Shown here in pieces: positions 34,466 through 42,060 of a stretch of DNA of 56,813 bases (position 1 is the stretch's first letter; each line of letters begins with the position of its first letter). Location: the NCBI RefSeq assembly GCF_003626695.1, contig NZ_RBAH01000040.1, positions 1 through 56,813 on the forward strand, written 5' to 3'. Made by a program: the position numbers and the translations under genes. Origin of the DNA: Paenibacillus ginsengarvi (GTDB taxonomy: Bacteria > Bacillota > Bacilli > Paenibacillales > NBRC-103111). A model generated the notes under the pieces. That model made no database searches. It was given only the letters and a program-made list of their open reading frames with translations, and had not been told where the DNA came from.

Positions 34466-36238
34466 TTAGGCACGAAGCCGGCTTAGGCTATCGAGATTGC
34501 TGTCGATTGTCTCGGCCGCCCATTGTAAGGTTTCTTCAACATCCTCATTGTTCTTCACGATAGCGAGAAGCCGTTCATTGACCGCACCCGAAAAATAACT
34601 GTTCCAGAATACGTTCGTCGCCCCGGCACTCGGGACCGCATACTGTAATTCGTTTACGAATACTTTGCGGATCGGATCGTCCGTTTGTCCCAATTGTTGG
34701 ATCAACGCGCGGGTTCCGGCGATTTCGGCGGCGGCATGTTGCTCGGACAGTTCGCTGCGCTCGAGCAGCATTTGCTTCAAGAAGGACCAGGCGTACTCCG
34801 GAAAAGCAGCCCGTGAAGAGATGCCGATCCCTCCGGCGCCAGCGACGTTAACGCGGATTCCTTCCGCAAACTTCGGCATCGGCGCGCAGCCGAAAGGCTC
34901 CTCCATGTTCGCAATGCCGTGCAGCGCATCGATGTAGTCGACAATCATCCCGATTTTTCCTTCCCGGAACAGCCGCCGGAAGCCGTAGTCCGCCATCGGG
35001 GCCGCCGCCTTCTTGATATGAATGAGCTCGGCGACCCACTGTAAGGCAGCTATCGTTTGCGGGCTATCCAAATACCCTTTCAACCTCGTCCCGTCCGGGG
35101 ATATGAACCTTCCTCCCTTGCTAAGAACAATCGGTTCCAATATGTTCGTGTGATAATAAATGGACGCTCCATATTTCCACATCTTCGGGTCACCTTGCGA
35201 CGCCATAAGCGTCTGCGCCGTTTCCGCGAACGTCTCCCAAGTCCATTCCGCCTCCGGGTATGGCAGAGCGGCCCGATCAAACCACGCTTTGTTGAAAAAA
35301 ACGGCCATCGTTGCCCCGGCGAGCGGAACACCGATTACTTTGTTATCCACGGTCAACAAATCCGCAAACGGCTTTACAAAATGCTCGGCAGCAACTCCAT
35401 CCCGCTGCATATAAGGCCGTAAATCCGCCAAATAGCCCAGCCGGTCGTACTCGATGCCGCGGGCGCTGTTCATCAGGATCAGATCGGGCGCTTCGCCGTC
35501 CGCCATATACTTTCTCAGCTTGTCATGGTAATTGCGTACGGTGTGAATATGGAGCGTCATGCCAGGATGGCCCGCTTCAAACCGCCGTTTCACTTGTTCC
35601 ATCAATTCGTCGGATATTTGCGGGTTCGGGAAACGCAGCATTTTGGGAAACAGGAAGGCGCCAACCACCTTTTTCGCAAAAACAGGCGCATCGAGACGAT
35701 TTCGGCTTACAGCCTTATCCATTGCGTCCATTAGCTCGCGCTTTAAGCGGACTCTGATTCTTCTCAAGCGGCTATCTACAGCTTTTATGGAAAGCCCTAG
35801 AAAAGACCCGATTTCCTCCATGCTGTAACCGTACATTTGAAGCACAATGGCCGTACGATTCTCTTCCTCCAGCGTCTGTAACGCATCGCGCACGTCGGAG
35901 TGGATCTGCTGGCTGCGATAGGCTTCCTCATAGCGGCTGTCCGCAATCGCCGCTGTTTCCTGAAGCGGCACTGGCTGCCGCCGAAGCTTGCGAAGATGAT
36001 CCAGGCATACGTTGCGGGTGATTTGATACAACCAGCCGCCAACAGCCGCTGTCTCCTTCAATTGGGGAAGCGACTTGAACGAACGCCAAAACACTTCCTG
36101 CGTCAAATCCTGCGCCGTGTGAAAATCGCCGATCATCCCGTAGGCTGCTCCGTACACCGCGTTGCTATAATGCTCTACGACTTGCCGAAACGCCTCGGTA
36201 TCGCCATCCGCGGCCCTTTTTACCACTTGTTCGTCCAC
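34466..36238 (-). CDS. ECF sigma factor fused to a solute-binding sensor domain
   Basis: 590-aa single open frame. Residues about 10-85 form sigma region 2 (AQDLTQEVFWRSFKSL, ITRNVCLDHLRK); about 116-169 form sigma region 4 with the -35-binding helix-turn-helix (EEIGSFLGLSIKAVDSRLRR). A linker of about 30 residues leads to an ABC-type solute-binding fold (about 200-585) with hallmark pieces APDLILMNS, VIGVPLAGATMAVFFNK and EWTWETF. No signal peptide or membrane segment is present, so the binding domain is cytosolic and must sense an internal ligand or protein, or act as a built-in regulator of sigma activity in place of an anti-sigma factor. GTG start with GGGGTGG seven bases upstream. Likely cotranscribed with a kinase and a GNAT gene. 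No adjacent anti-sigma gene. Target promoter and ligand unknown. Confidence 0.88.
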   Translation of the reverse strand: MDEQVVKRAADGDTEAFRQVVEHYSNAVYGAAYGMIGDFHTAQDLTQEVFWRSFKSLPQLKETAAVGGWLYQITRNVCLDHLRKLRRQPVPLQETAAIADSRYEEAYRSQQIHSDVRDALQTLEEENRTAIVLQMYGYSMEEIGSFLGLSIKAVDSRLRRIRVRLKRELMDAMDKAVSRNRLDAPVFAKKVVGAFLFPKMLRFPNPQISDELMEQVKRRFEAGHPGMTLHIHTVRNYHDKLRKYMADGEAPDLILMNSARGIEYDRLGYLADLRPYMQRDGVAAEHFVKPFADLLTVDNKVIGVPLAGATMAVFFNKAWFDRAALPYPEAEWTWETFAETAQTLMASQGDPKMWKYGASIYYHTNILEPIVLSKGGRFISPDGTRLKGYLDSPQTIAALQWVAELIHIKKAAAPMADYGFRRLFREGKIGMIVDYIDALHGIANMEEPFGCAPMPKFAEGIRVNVAGAGGIGISSRAAFPEYAWSFLKQMLLERSELSEQHAAAEIAGTRALIQQLGQTDDPIRKVFVNELQYAVPSAGATNVFWNSYFSGAVNERLLAIVKNNEDVEETLQWAAETIDSNLDSLSRLRA

Positions 36239-36322
36239 CTGCGATCCACCCCATCCTTATCGACTTCATCTATAAAGACGAAGGCCGTTTCGCAAATTCG
36301 TCGCACTAACGTTGCTCGATTT

Positions 36323-36748
36323 TTATTTGCCCGCGCTCAAGTCTTTGCGAAAATAGTAATGCTTAAACCCTCGCGGGGCGTCTTCGAATACAGCCACTTC
36401 CCGGTAGCCGTGCTTCAAATAAAATTCGGGAGCCTGGAAGCTGAACGTATTCAGCTTAATAAACGTACAATGCTTGTCTCGGGCAATTTCCTCGATCCGC
36501 TTCAAGAGCTTACTCCCGTGCCTGGAGCCTCTGTAAGCCTGATCAACCCAAAGAATGTGCACCTCGATCCAATTCCAGCATAGCTCGCCCAACAGCCCGC
36601 CGATCACGTTGCCTTCGTCATCCTTGATCATCAGGTCGATTTCCTCGTACACCGACCTCAGATCGTCAGGCACATGCCGGGCGTTAAATTCAATAAGCTT
36701 TCTCCGCACGTACTCTCGTTCTTCCCGGTTCCCCATCTGAATATGTGT
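36323..36748 (-). CDS. GNAT-family acetyltransferase
   Basis: 141-aa acetyltransferase with the acetyl-CoA loop VDQAYRGSRHGSKLLKRIEE and the following FSFQAPEFYLKHGY helix. The frame opens 27 codons earlier, but GGAGGC precedes the ATG at seven bases and marks the start. It lies upstream of the ECF sigma/solute-binding fusion gene (about 85 nt), possibly in the same transcript. Substrate unknown. Confidence 0.85.
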   Translation of the reverse strand, partial: THIQMGNREEREYVRRKLIEFNARHVPDDLRSVYEEIDLMIKDDEGNVIGGLLGELCWNWIEVHILWVDQAYRGSRHGSKLLKRIEEIARDKHCTFIKLNTFSFQAPEFYLKHGYREVAVFEDAPRGFKHYYFRKDLSAGK

Positions 36749-36881
36749 CATCGCAATCGCCTCCAACGCGGTAGTAGCTTTCCGCAGTTCCTCTCTTAAC
36801 CTTACCATTCCTCGCATGTGCGCTTCCATTGCAAGTTCCGTTTTAATTGAACTAGCGAAACATCCGTTTCGTTATTTACAA

Positions 36882-36908
36882 CGACAAAGAGCCGCCGACC
36901 GGCAGCTC
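36882..36908 (-). terminator. Terminator of the cupin-MTHFR operon
   Basis: Minus-strand stem GAGCTGCCG/CGGCGGCTC (one G-U) with a two-base gap, followed by TTTGTCGTTG, 5 nt past the stop codon. Confidence 0.6.
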
Positions 36909-36913
36909 CTGTA

Positions 36914-37858
36914 CTATTCACCAGCGGCCTTCAACCGGACTTCCGTAGCCGCCTTCAATTGTTTCAGCAGTTCGACGGACGCCTCGATCTCGACCTTACG
37001 GGTAGAGACGCTTTCGACGCTGCATCCGACCGGAATGCCTTTGTCCAGCCCGAAATCGAGCAGTTCCTCATAAATCGCGCGGGACAGCTGGACCGATTTG
37101 TCCAAAATGTCGTGGGAATGTACCAATTCGTTTTCCAGCCATTTCGGGACGCTGATCCCGAGCCATTTCATAAACTCCAGCGTTTTCACCGAGCCGCAAG
37201 GAGCGAAGTTAAACAAGATCGGAACCATTTCGAGCTGTTTGTCCCGGCAGTAGTAGTAATAGTCGGATAACAAATTTTTGGTCGCTTCCAGGTGGTAGGT
37301 AGCCTGCGAAACGAAAAAGGCGCAGCCGTCGTTTTTCTTGCTCACAATGCGCAAATGCTCGTCCCCATGCTTCGCATGTCTCTCCGGGATCACGACGCCC
37401 CCATACGTCAAAAGCTTGTTCAGTCGCCTGCTTAACTCGTAAGCTTCGGACAATCTCAGCCGGACCGCCTGCTTGCCGGACGACGCGCCAACGTATACCG
37501 CATACTTCTCCTCGCCCGGGCCATCCTTGATCCAAGCGGAAAGCTCCGCCTCCGAATATTTGCCCGCACACCGGTAAATGATCTTCGGCACGTCCAACTG
37601 CTTCAAATACGTGTTGCCATACAAGTTCGGATCGACCGCGGACAAAAACGGAAAAGGCCGCTCCTGCTCCACCCGATCGGCTTCTTCCTGGATGTCGTAT
37701 AACAGCAGGGCGTCTAGGGGCAGCCCTTTCAATCTTTCGACTTGCTTTTGCGCGATTTCCGCAAGCTTGTCCGGCGTATTCGTTATTTTCGGCGGCGTCA
37801 TTCCATACGTGACGATGCCCGGCTGCCTGTCGGTTATTTTTTGATGGAGTGTGTGCAA
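36914..37858 (-). CDS. Methylenetetrahydrofolate reductase-like protein
   Basis: Probable FAD enzyme related to methylenetetrahydrofolate reductase, TIM-barrel type, 314 aa. Recognisable parts are TPPKITNTPDKLAEIAQKQV, LLYDIQEEAD, and the NFAPCGSVKTLEFMKWLGI segment that resembles the substrate/FAD region of MTHFR. An upstream ATG at the same frame has no ribosome binding site, whereas AGGAGG lies nine bases before the TTG chosen. It is the last gene of a run cupin-HIT-unknown-GNAT-MTHFR and ends in a hairpin. A role in one-carbon metabolism is suggested, but divergent relatives of the family have unknown substrates. Confidence 0.75.
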   Translation of the reverse strand: MHTLHQKITDRQPGIVTYGMTPPKITNTPDKLAEIAQKQVERLKGLPLDALLLYDIQEEADRVEQERPFPFLSAVDPNLYGNTYLKQLDVPKIIYRCAGKYSEAELSAWIKDGPGEEKYAVYVGASSGKQAVRLRLSEAYELSRRLNKLLTYGGVVIPERHAKHGDEHLRIVSKKNDGCAFFVSQATYHLEATKNLLSDYYYYCRDKQLEMVPILFNFAPCGSVKTLEFMKWLGISVPKWLENELVHSHDILDKSVQLSRAIYEELLDFGLDKGIPVGCSVESVSTRKVEIEASVELLKQLKAATEVRLKAAGE

Positions 37859-37891
37859 AGTCCTCGTCCTCCTCATGAAATGATTGCATGC

Positions 37892-38848
37892 TTATTCCGA
37901 GTCGCAGCCGGAACTCACGATTCGCTGCATCCGCATCTCGCTTTCGAACACCCTCCAGCCGAGCTTGGCGTTCACCCGGCCCATCGGTCCGTTATTCGAA
38001 CGGTTTGATGTGTAGATGGTATCGCAGCCTTGCCGTGCGGCAAATTGGATACCGCGAATTTTCAATGCTGTCGCGATGCCGCGCTTGGTATACGCCTGGC
38101 TCACCGCCGTGTACCCCTGGGCTAGCGAAGAGCCTTCCGGACCCGGCTCAAGCTGCGAGTAGCCGACATAACGCGTTCCGTGCCTCGCGATAAAAAAAGC
38201 TTCCGCTAACAAATCCGTTCGGTGCAGCCAGGAGGCGTCCGTATTCGGCGTTCGGAAACGGGTCGGCAGCTCGTTCGGAAAATCCGGATACGTCTCCAGT
38301 ACGAGCCTCTCCAGCTCCTCCGTGCAATCCGGTCTCAACGCCCGCTCTTCCGACAATGTCCCGATCCAGATTCCATCGCGCTGCAGTTCCTTCTCGGTGT
38401 GGGCGAACGGTTCGATATTGGCCTCGGGAACATACAGCTTCTGCTGTTCCATCCGATGATTGCAAACAAAGCCTTTTTGCTCGAAAAATCGAATCGCTAT
38501 CGGATCGGAAGCAAATACTCTCGCTTCGACCGCGTAAGGAGCTAATCTGCCAACCTCTTGCTCGATGTTGTCGTACAACTCGTGAGCCAAAGCGGCTTCC
38601 GTGTATGGCTCTTCCATATTAAGCTCCAGCCGCAAACGGATCATCGGCGCAACCTGTTCGGACAACAGCGCATATCCGGCGATATGGCCCGTTTCGGCAT
38701 CGGCCGCCACAACCTTCGCCAGTATCCGCTTCCCGTCGATCTGTTCGACTAGCGAGAACGAGCCGGTTTTACCCGCATATACGGACTGGGATAGCTGGAT
38801 CACTCGTTCCCGATCCCCGTCGGTGTAGCTGCGTATGATGAACGGCAC
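37892..38848 (-). CDS. Two-domain GNAT acetyltransferase
   Basis: 318 aa with an N-terminal GNAT half (DGDRERVIQLSQSVYAG, YALLSEQVAP) and a C-terminal GNAT half carrying SQAYTKRGIATALKIRGI and SNNGPMGRVNAKLGWRVF. Starts at GTG with TGAGGTG eight bases ahead. It lies 33 nt before the MTHFR-like gene and 46 nt after the unknown gene, fitting one operon. It resembles the tandem GNAT group that includes mycothiol synthase-like proteins, but the substrate is not known. Confidence 0.85.
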   Translation of the reverse strand: MPFIIRSYTDGDRERVIQLSQSVYAGKTGSFSLVEQIDGKRILAKVVAADAETGHIAGYALLSEQVAPMIRLRLELNMEEPYTEAALAHELYDNIEQEVGRLAPYAVEARVFASDPIAIRFFEQKGFVCNHRMEQQKLYVPEANIEPFAHTEKELQRDGIWIGTLSEERALRPDCTEELERLVLETYPDFPNELPTRFRTPNTDASWLHRTDLLAEAFFIARHGTRYVGYSQLEPGPEGSSLAQGYTAVSQAYTKRGIATALKIRGIQFAARQGCDTIYTSNRSNNGPMGRVNAKLGWRVFESEMRMQRIVSSGCDSE

Positions 38849-38894
38849 AAAGCATGCACCTCATTTCACTTTAGAAAAGCTGAATATGACAGTA

Positions 38895-40025
38895 TTACGA
38901 CTTACTCGCGATCTCCGCCATCTCCTTACTGATGTCCGCCAAATCATCCTCGGCTTGCCCCATCATCCGAGCCAATTCGAGACATTGCTCCTTTTGTTCT
39001 CTCGTAAGCTCTCCCGAAAAATGCAGCGCCTCCGCATAGTAGTACAGAAGGTCCGATTCCTCCCGCGATAACTCCCGCCCGTAATCCAATTGCTCCAGTC
39101 GATTCAAACATTCCTGGGCCAGTTCATTCCCGAAGCGCTCCAACTGGAGGAATATATCGTATTCGGACTTGTCGTACAGGTAAGGCGAAACCGAGGTGTA
39201 TGAGCTATGGACCGCTGGAATCCAATGGTTCAAATAGTCGCTGATGGGCAGATGGCGGATTTGATCCAACTCTTGCTCAAATTGCCTGTCTTTTTCCCTA
39301 AGATCGGGAAACACACCGTATAATAACTCGGGTGCAATCGTTTTGCGCATGACCGTACCATAATCCAAATAATCGTTCCCCGTAGATGCAAATACGATGA
39401 AATTTTCCGTTTTATTCAGAGGGGCAAAGGCATTCTCCTCGATCAGAAGACGCACCGCCTTCAGCGCGATCGCATAGTAGCCGTCTCGGATAACGCCAGC
39501 CTCGAATGCGAAAACCGGCTTATCCTCCTCCTCATCGAAGTCCGCTTGTTCGGCGTCATCGGCGTCATCGGCGCCATAAGCAATGGTCTCGAAAGCTTCG
39601 ACGATTCGCCCCGGCTCCCCCTCCGGCCAAAATTGAAAGTCGAAGTCGCCTTGGTTGTATTTCAGACTGTTTATTTCACCAAAGTCGTTATACTTTTCTC
39701 CATACCGGCTCCGGTATCCGGCCAGTGTTTCCTCGAATCGCGGGATTGTGTTCATGTAGATGAAAATGCTACTATGTTCGTCCGCATTCAAGTTAAACAC
39801 GTATACTTCTTTGTTATCAGGGCCGTTTGCAAATGAATGTATAATGGATTTGCATCCCTGAACCAGCGCCTCCGTGAATCGATCCACCGTTATCAGTTCC
39901 GCCGACTCCGGCTTTACCGAGCTATAGGTAACGCAGTTTTCTTCGCTAAGGACATAATATCCCTCTTGACTCAGCGGCGTTTTTCCCTCGATCATTCGTC
40001 CCAGCTTGGAGTAATACGTGTACAT
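38895..40025 (-). CDS. Uncharacterised 376-residue protein
   Basis: Soluble, acidic protein with no signal peptide or membrane segment and no domain that I recognise with confidence. The N-terminal part has YVFNLNADEHSSIFIYMNT and YGEKYNDFGEIN; the middle has an Asp/Glu-rich stretch (residues about 150-167); the C-terminal part is helical (CLNRLEQLDYGRELSREESD). The overall look recalls DUF4303 or SMI1/KNR4-type immunity proteins, a guess only. ATG start; it follows the HIT gene by 6 nt, so it is translated from the same mRNA. Confidence 0.7.
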   Translation of the reverse strand: MYTYYSKLGRMIEGKTPLSQEGYYVLSEENCVTYSSVKPESAELITVDRFTEALVQGCKSIIHSFANGPDNKEVYVFNLNADEHSSIFIYMNTIPRFEETLAGYRSRYGEKYNDFGEINSLKYNQGDFDFQFWPEGEPGRIVEAFETIAYGADDADDAEQADFDEEEDKPVFAFEAGVIRDGYYAIALKAVRLLIEENAFAPLNKTENFIVFASTGNDYLDYGTVMRKTIAPELLYGVFPDLREKDRQFEQELDQIRHLPISDYLNHWIPAVHSSYTSVSPYLYDKSEYDIFLQLERFGNELAQECLNRLEQLDYGRELSREESDLLYYYAEALHFSGELTREQKEQCLELARMMGQAEDDLADISKEMAEIASKS

Positions 40026-40031
40026 TCTTGT

Positions 40032-40433
40032 TCATTCCTTCCTGCCCGGCCGCATATTTTCCTTCTGCTTGATCCAATACCTGAGTCCTTTGCCTGCATA
40101 AGGCTCGTCCCGGAAACGCGGGATAACATGGAAATGCGCGTGGCTTATTTCTTGATTCGATACGCGGCCCACATTCCAGCCAAGCGTATAACCGTCGGGC
40201 GAATGGCCGTTGTCCAGAAGCTCCTTGACCTGCTGTAGAACGTCATAGGTGGCGTTCCATTCCTCACGGGACAGCTCGAACACATTTTCCTTATGCGCCT
40301 TCGGCACGATAAGTCCGCATCCTTCCAGAACGAGCTGCTCGCTCTCTTTCTGGAGAAACAGGCAATATTCGTTCTCGAAAACAATACGCTGCCCGTCCGC
40401 TTCTTTTATATGGCAAAAAGGACATTCGTTCAT
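40032..40433 (-). CDS. HIT-family nucleotide hydrolase or transferase
   Basis: 133 aa. The histidine triad is HAHFH (His98, His100, His102) in EISHAHFHVIPR, and an N-terminal CPFC zinc-type pair is present. Such proteins hydrolyse AMP-linked substrates or bind nucleotides. GGGGGTAG lies upstream of the ATG. It is 12 nt behind the cupin gene, second in the operon. Confidence 0.93.
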   Translation of the reverse strand: MNECPFCHIKEADGQRIVFENEYCLFLQKESEQLVLEGCGLIVPKAHKENVFELSREEWNATYDVLQQVKELLDNGHSPDGYTLGWNVGRVSNQEISHAHFHVIPRFRDEPYAGKGLRYWIKQKENMRPGRKE

Positions 40434-40445
40434 CGAGGCTACCCC

Positions 40446-40892
40446 CTATCGCGCCGCCGACCCAATCGCAAAAAGAGCCTCCGGCGCCAAATGCTTCGTC
40501 CTCTCGTTAAGCTCGGGCGAAGGAAACCAATCGTTCTCGTACGCGGTGCCGTATTTAATCGTATGAATGACCGAGCCTGGCGACAAATACAGATTATGGT
40601 GAACGAGCGGACGAAACGTTACGCTCTCCCCGGGCCGCAGCAGCTCCAGCTTGAACTCGCCTTCATTCAGCTCGGCGTAGGCGATCCAGCCCGATTGCAC
40701 GACGTACAGCTCCGACACGCCTTTATGGTAATGGCTGTTTTGCCAGGCGCCGCTTTCCGAGGCGACAGTGCGGCAGTAGGAGCTTCCGTCCGCCGAGCAA
40801 CCGAGCCTGAACCTTAGCTCCCCGTTATCCATCCGGTCGTGCTTCGTTTCCATACCGTAAGACCGTGCTTCTTCCGGCGAAATAGGCTGCAT
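40446..40892 (-). CDS. Cupin-domain protein
   Basis: 148-residue single-cupin protein. The first cupin motif is seen as NSHYHKGVSELYVVQSG and the second as RPGESVTFRPLVHHNLYL, giving a plausible metal site of two His, one Glu and a further His. ATG start with AAGGAG nine bases ahead. It opens the five-gene operon; the promoter is overlapped by a palindrome. Function, enzyme or sensor, unknown. Confidence 0.85.
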   Translation of the reverse strand: MQPISPEEARSYGMETKHDRMDNGELRFRLGCSADGSSYCRTVASESGAWQNSHYHKGVSELYVVQSGWIAYAELNEGEFKLELLRPGESVTFRPLVHHNLYLSPGSVIHTIKYGTAYENDWFPSPELNERTKHLAPEALFAIGSAAR

Positions 40893-40955
40893 CCTTCATT
40901 TCTCCTTATAGGCTGTGATTGAATGTCGTTCCACCTCGTCCGGTGTCATCAATGT

Positions 40956-40983
40956 TTTATACATTTTACCATATGTAGGTAAA
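40956..40983 (-). promoter_or_regulatory. Promoter and palindrome of the cupin operon
   Basis: Minus-strand TTTACC (40978-40983) and TATAAA (40956-40961) with a 16-bp spacer. A perfect inverted repeat TTTTACC-N7-GGTAAAA (40964-40984) covers the -35 box and is a good repressor-operator candidate. Confidence 0.5.
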
Positions 40984-41055
40984 AGACCGGACCGGAAATT
41001 TTCGATAAGAAAAACGTTTATCGATACCAAAGAAAAAAACGCGTGAAAAATATAG

Positions 41056-41085
41056 TTGACAGCCGCAAAGGTCAAACCTTATATT
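41056..41085 (+). promoter_or_regulatory. Sigma-A promoter of the phosphodiesterase gene
   Basis: Consensus TTGACA (41056-41061) and TATATT (41080-41085) with an 18-bp spacer, about 75 bp before the start codon. Confidence 0.75.
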
Positions 41086-41159
41086 GAGTTTGTATTTATA
41101 TGTGAATTTTTGCGTTTGATTGTATTTTAATAGTGCATTCAAAAACAGGAGTGATTCCA

Positions 41160-41936
41160 GTGAGCGAAAAGGTACTATTGATTCTCGTCGACGGGATGCG
41201 TCCCGATAGTCTGGAGATATCCGGGCATTCTTTCATCGAGGAAATGAAAGCGAAGGGAAGCTACACGCTGGACGCGCAAACGGTGATGCCCAGCGTTACG
41301 CTGCCATGCCACATGTCGCTGTTTCACAGCGTCCCGCCGGAACGCCACGGCATCCTGCAAAACCTATACGCTCCGCAGGTGCGTCCGATCGCAGGGCTCT
41401 TCGAGCAGCTTAAGGCGGGCGGCAAAGTAAGCGGCTTCTTTTACAACTGGGAGGAGCTTCGGGACTTATCCCGCCCCGGTTCGCTCGCTCACAGCTGCTT
41501 TATTTCCGGCGGCGCTTACACGTACGAGGAAACGAACCGCGTGCTGACCGATCGGGCGATCGAATACATCAACGACAAGCTTCCCGACTTCACTTTCCTG
41601 TATCTGGGTCTAGTCGATGAAGTGGGCCATAAGCACGGCTGGATGTCGGAGCCGTATATCCGGTCCGTGTACGATTCCTGGGCTTGCATCGAGAAGGCGG
41701 CGCGGCATATTCCGGAGTCGTATACGGTCATCGTCACATCCGACCATGGCGGACATAACCGCAGCCACGGCACGAATATGCCGGAGGATATGACGATTCC
41801 GCTGCTTATGCAGGGTCCGTCGCTGGAGGCAGGCAAGGTTATTCCAGCCGCCAATATTATCGACATCGCTCCGACGATCGCGAAGCTTCTTGGCGTGCAG
41901 AGCAATTCGGATTGGGAAGGGCGCAGCCTCGTGTGA
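41160..41936 (+). CDS. Alkaline phosphatase-superfamily phosphodiesterase
   Basis: 258-aa cytoplasmic enzyme of the nucleotide pyrophosphatase/phosphodiesterase group. Metal-binding and catalytic residues are recognisable: Asp in LILVDGMRPD, Thr nucleophile in VMPSVTLPCH, Asp/His in LVDEVGHKHG and Asp/His in TSDHGGHNRSHG. No signal peptide is present. Start GTG with AGGAG eight bases ahead; the frame extends nine codons further without a binding site. Single gene with a strong promoter and hairpin terminator. Substrate is probably a phosphodiester of a small molecule. Confidence 0.88.
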   Translation: MSEKVLLILVDGMRPDSLEISGHSFIEEMKAKGSYTLDAQTVMPSVTLPCHMSLFHSVPPERHGILQNLYAPQVRPIAGLFEQLKAGGKVSGFFYNWEELRDLSRPGSLAHSCFISGGAYTYEETNRVLTDRAIEYINDKLPDFTFLYLGLVDEVGHKHGWMSEPYIRSVYDSWACIEKAARHIPESYTVIVTSDHGGHNRSHGTNMPEDMTIPLLMQGPSLEAGKVIPAANIIDIAPTIAKLLGVQSNSDWEGRSLV

Positions 41937-41967
41937 ATGGATAAGCATACCCCGAAGACTGAAGCAA

Positions 41968-41995
41968 AATAGGACCCGCAAGGGTCCTATTGCTT
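41968..41995. terminator. Bidirectional terminator
   Basis: Stem AATAGGACCC/GGGTCCTATT with a GCAA loop between convergent genes; four T residues follow on the minus strand, fewer on the plus. Confidence 0.75.
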
Positions 41996-42060
41996 ACACA
42001 CATCAACTCTTATCCAAAACCGACCGTCAGGACCAGCCGTGACGACCGGGGGAGGAGTCG

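Noticed and set aside
34466..36238. ECF sigma/solute-binding protein as two genes fused by an error
   Set aside because: There is no internal stop, no second signal peptide or lipobox at the domain border and no ribosome binding site there; the frame is continuous, so a true fusion is more likely, although raw reads were not seen.
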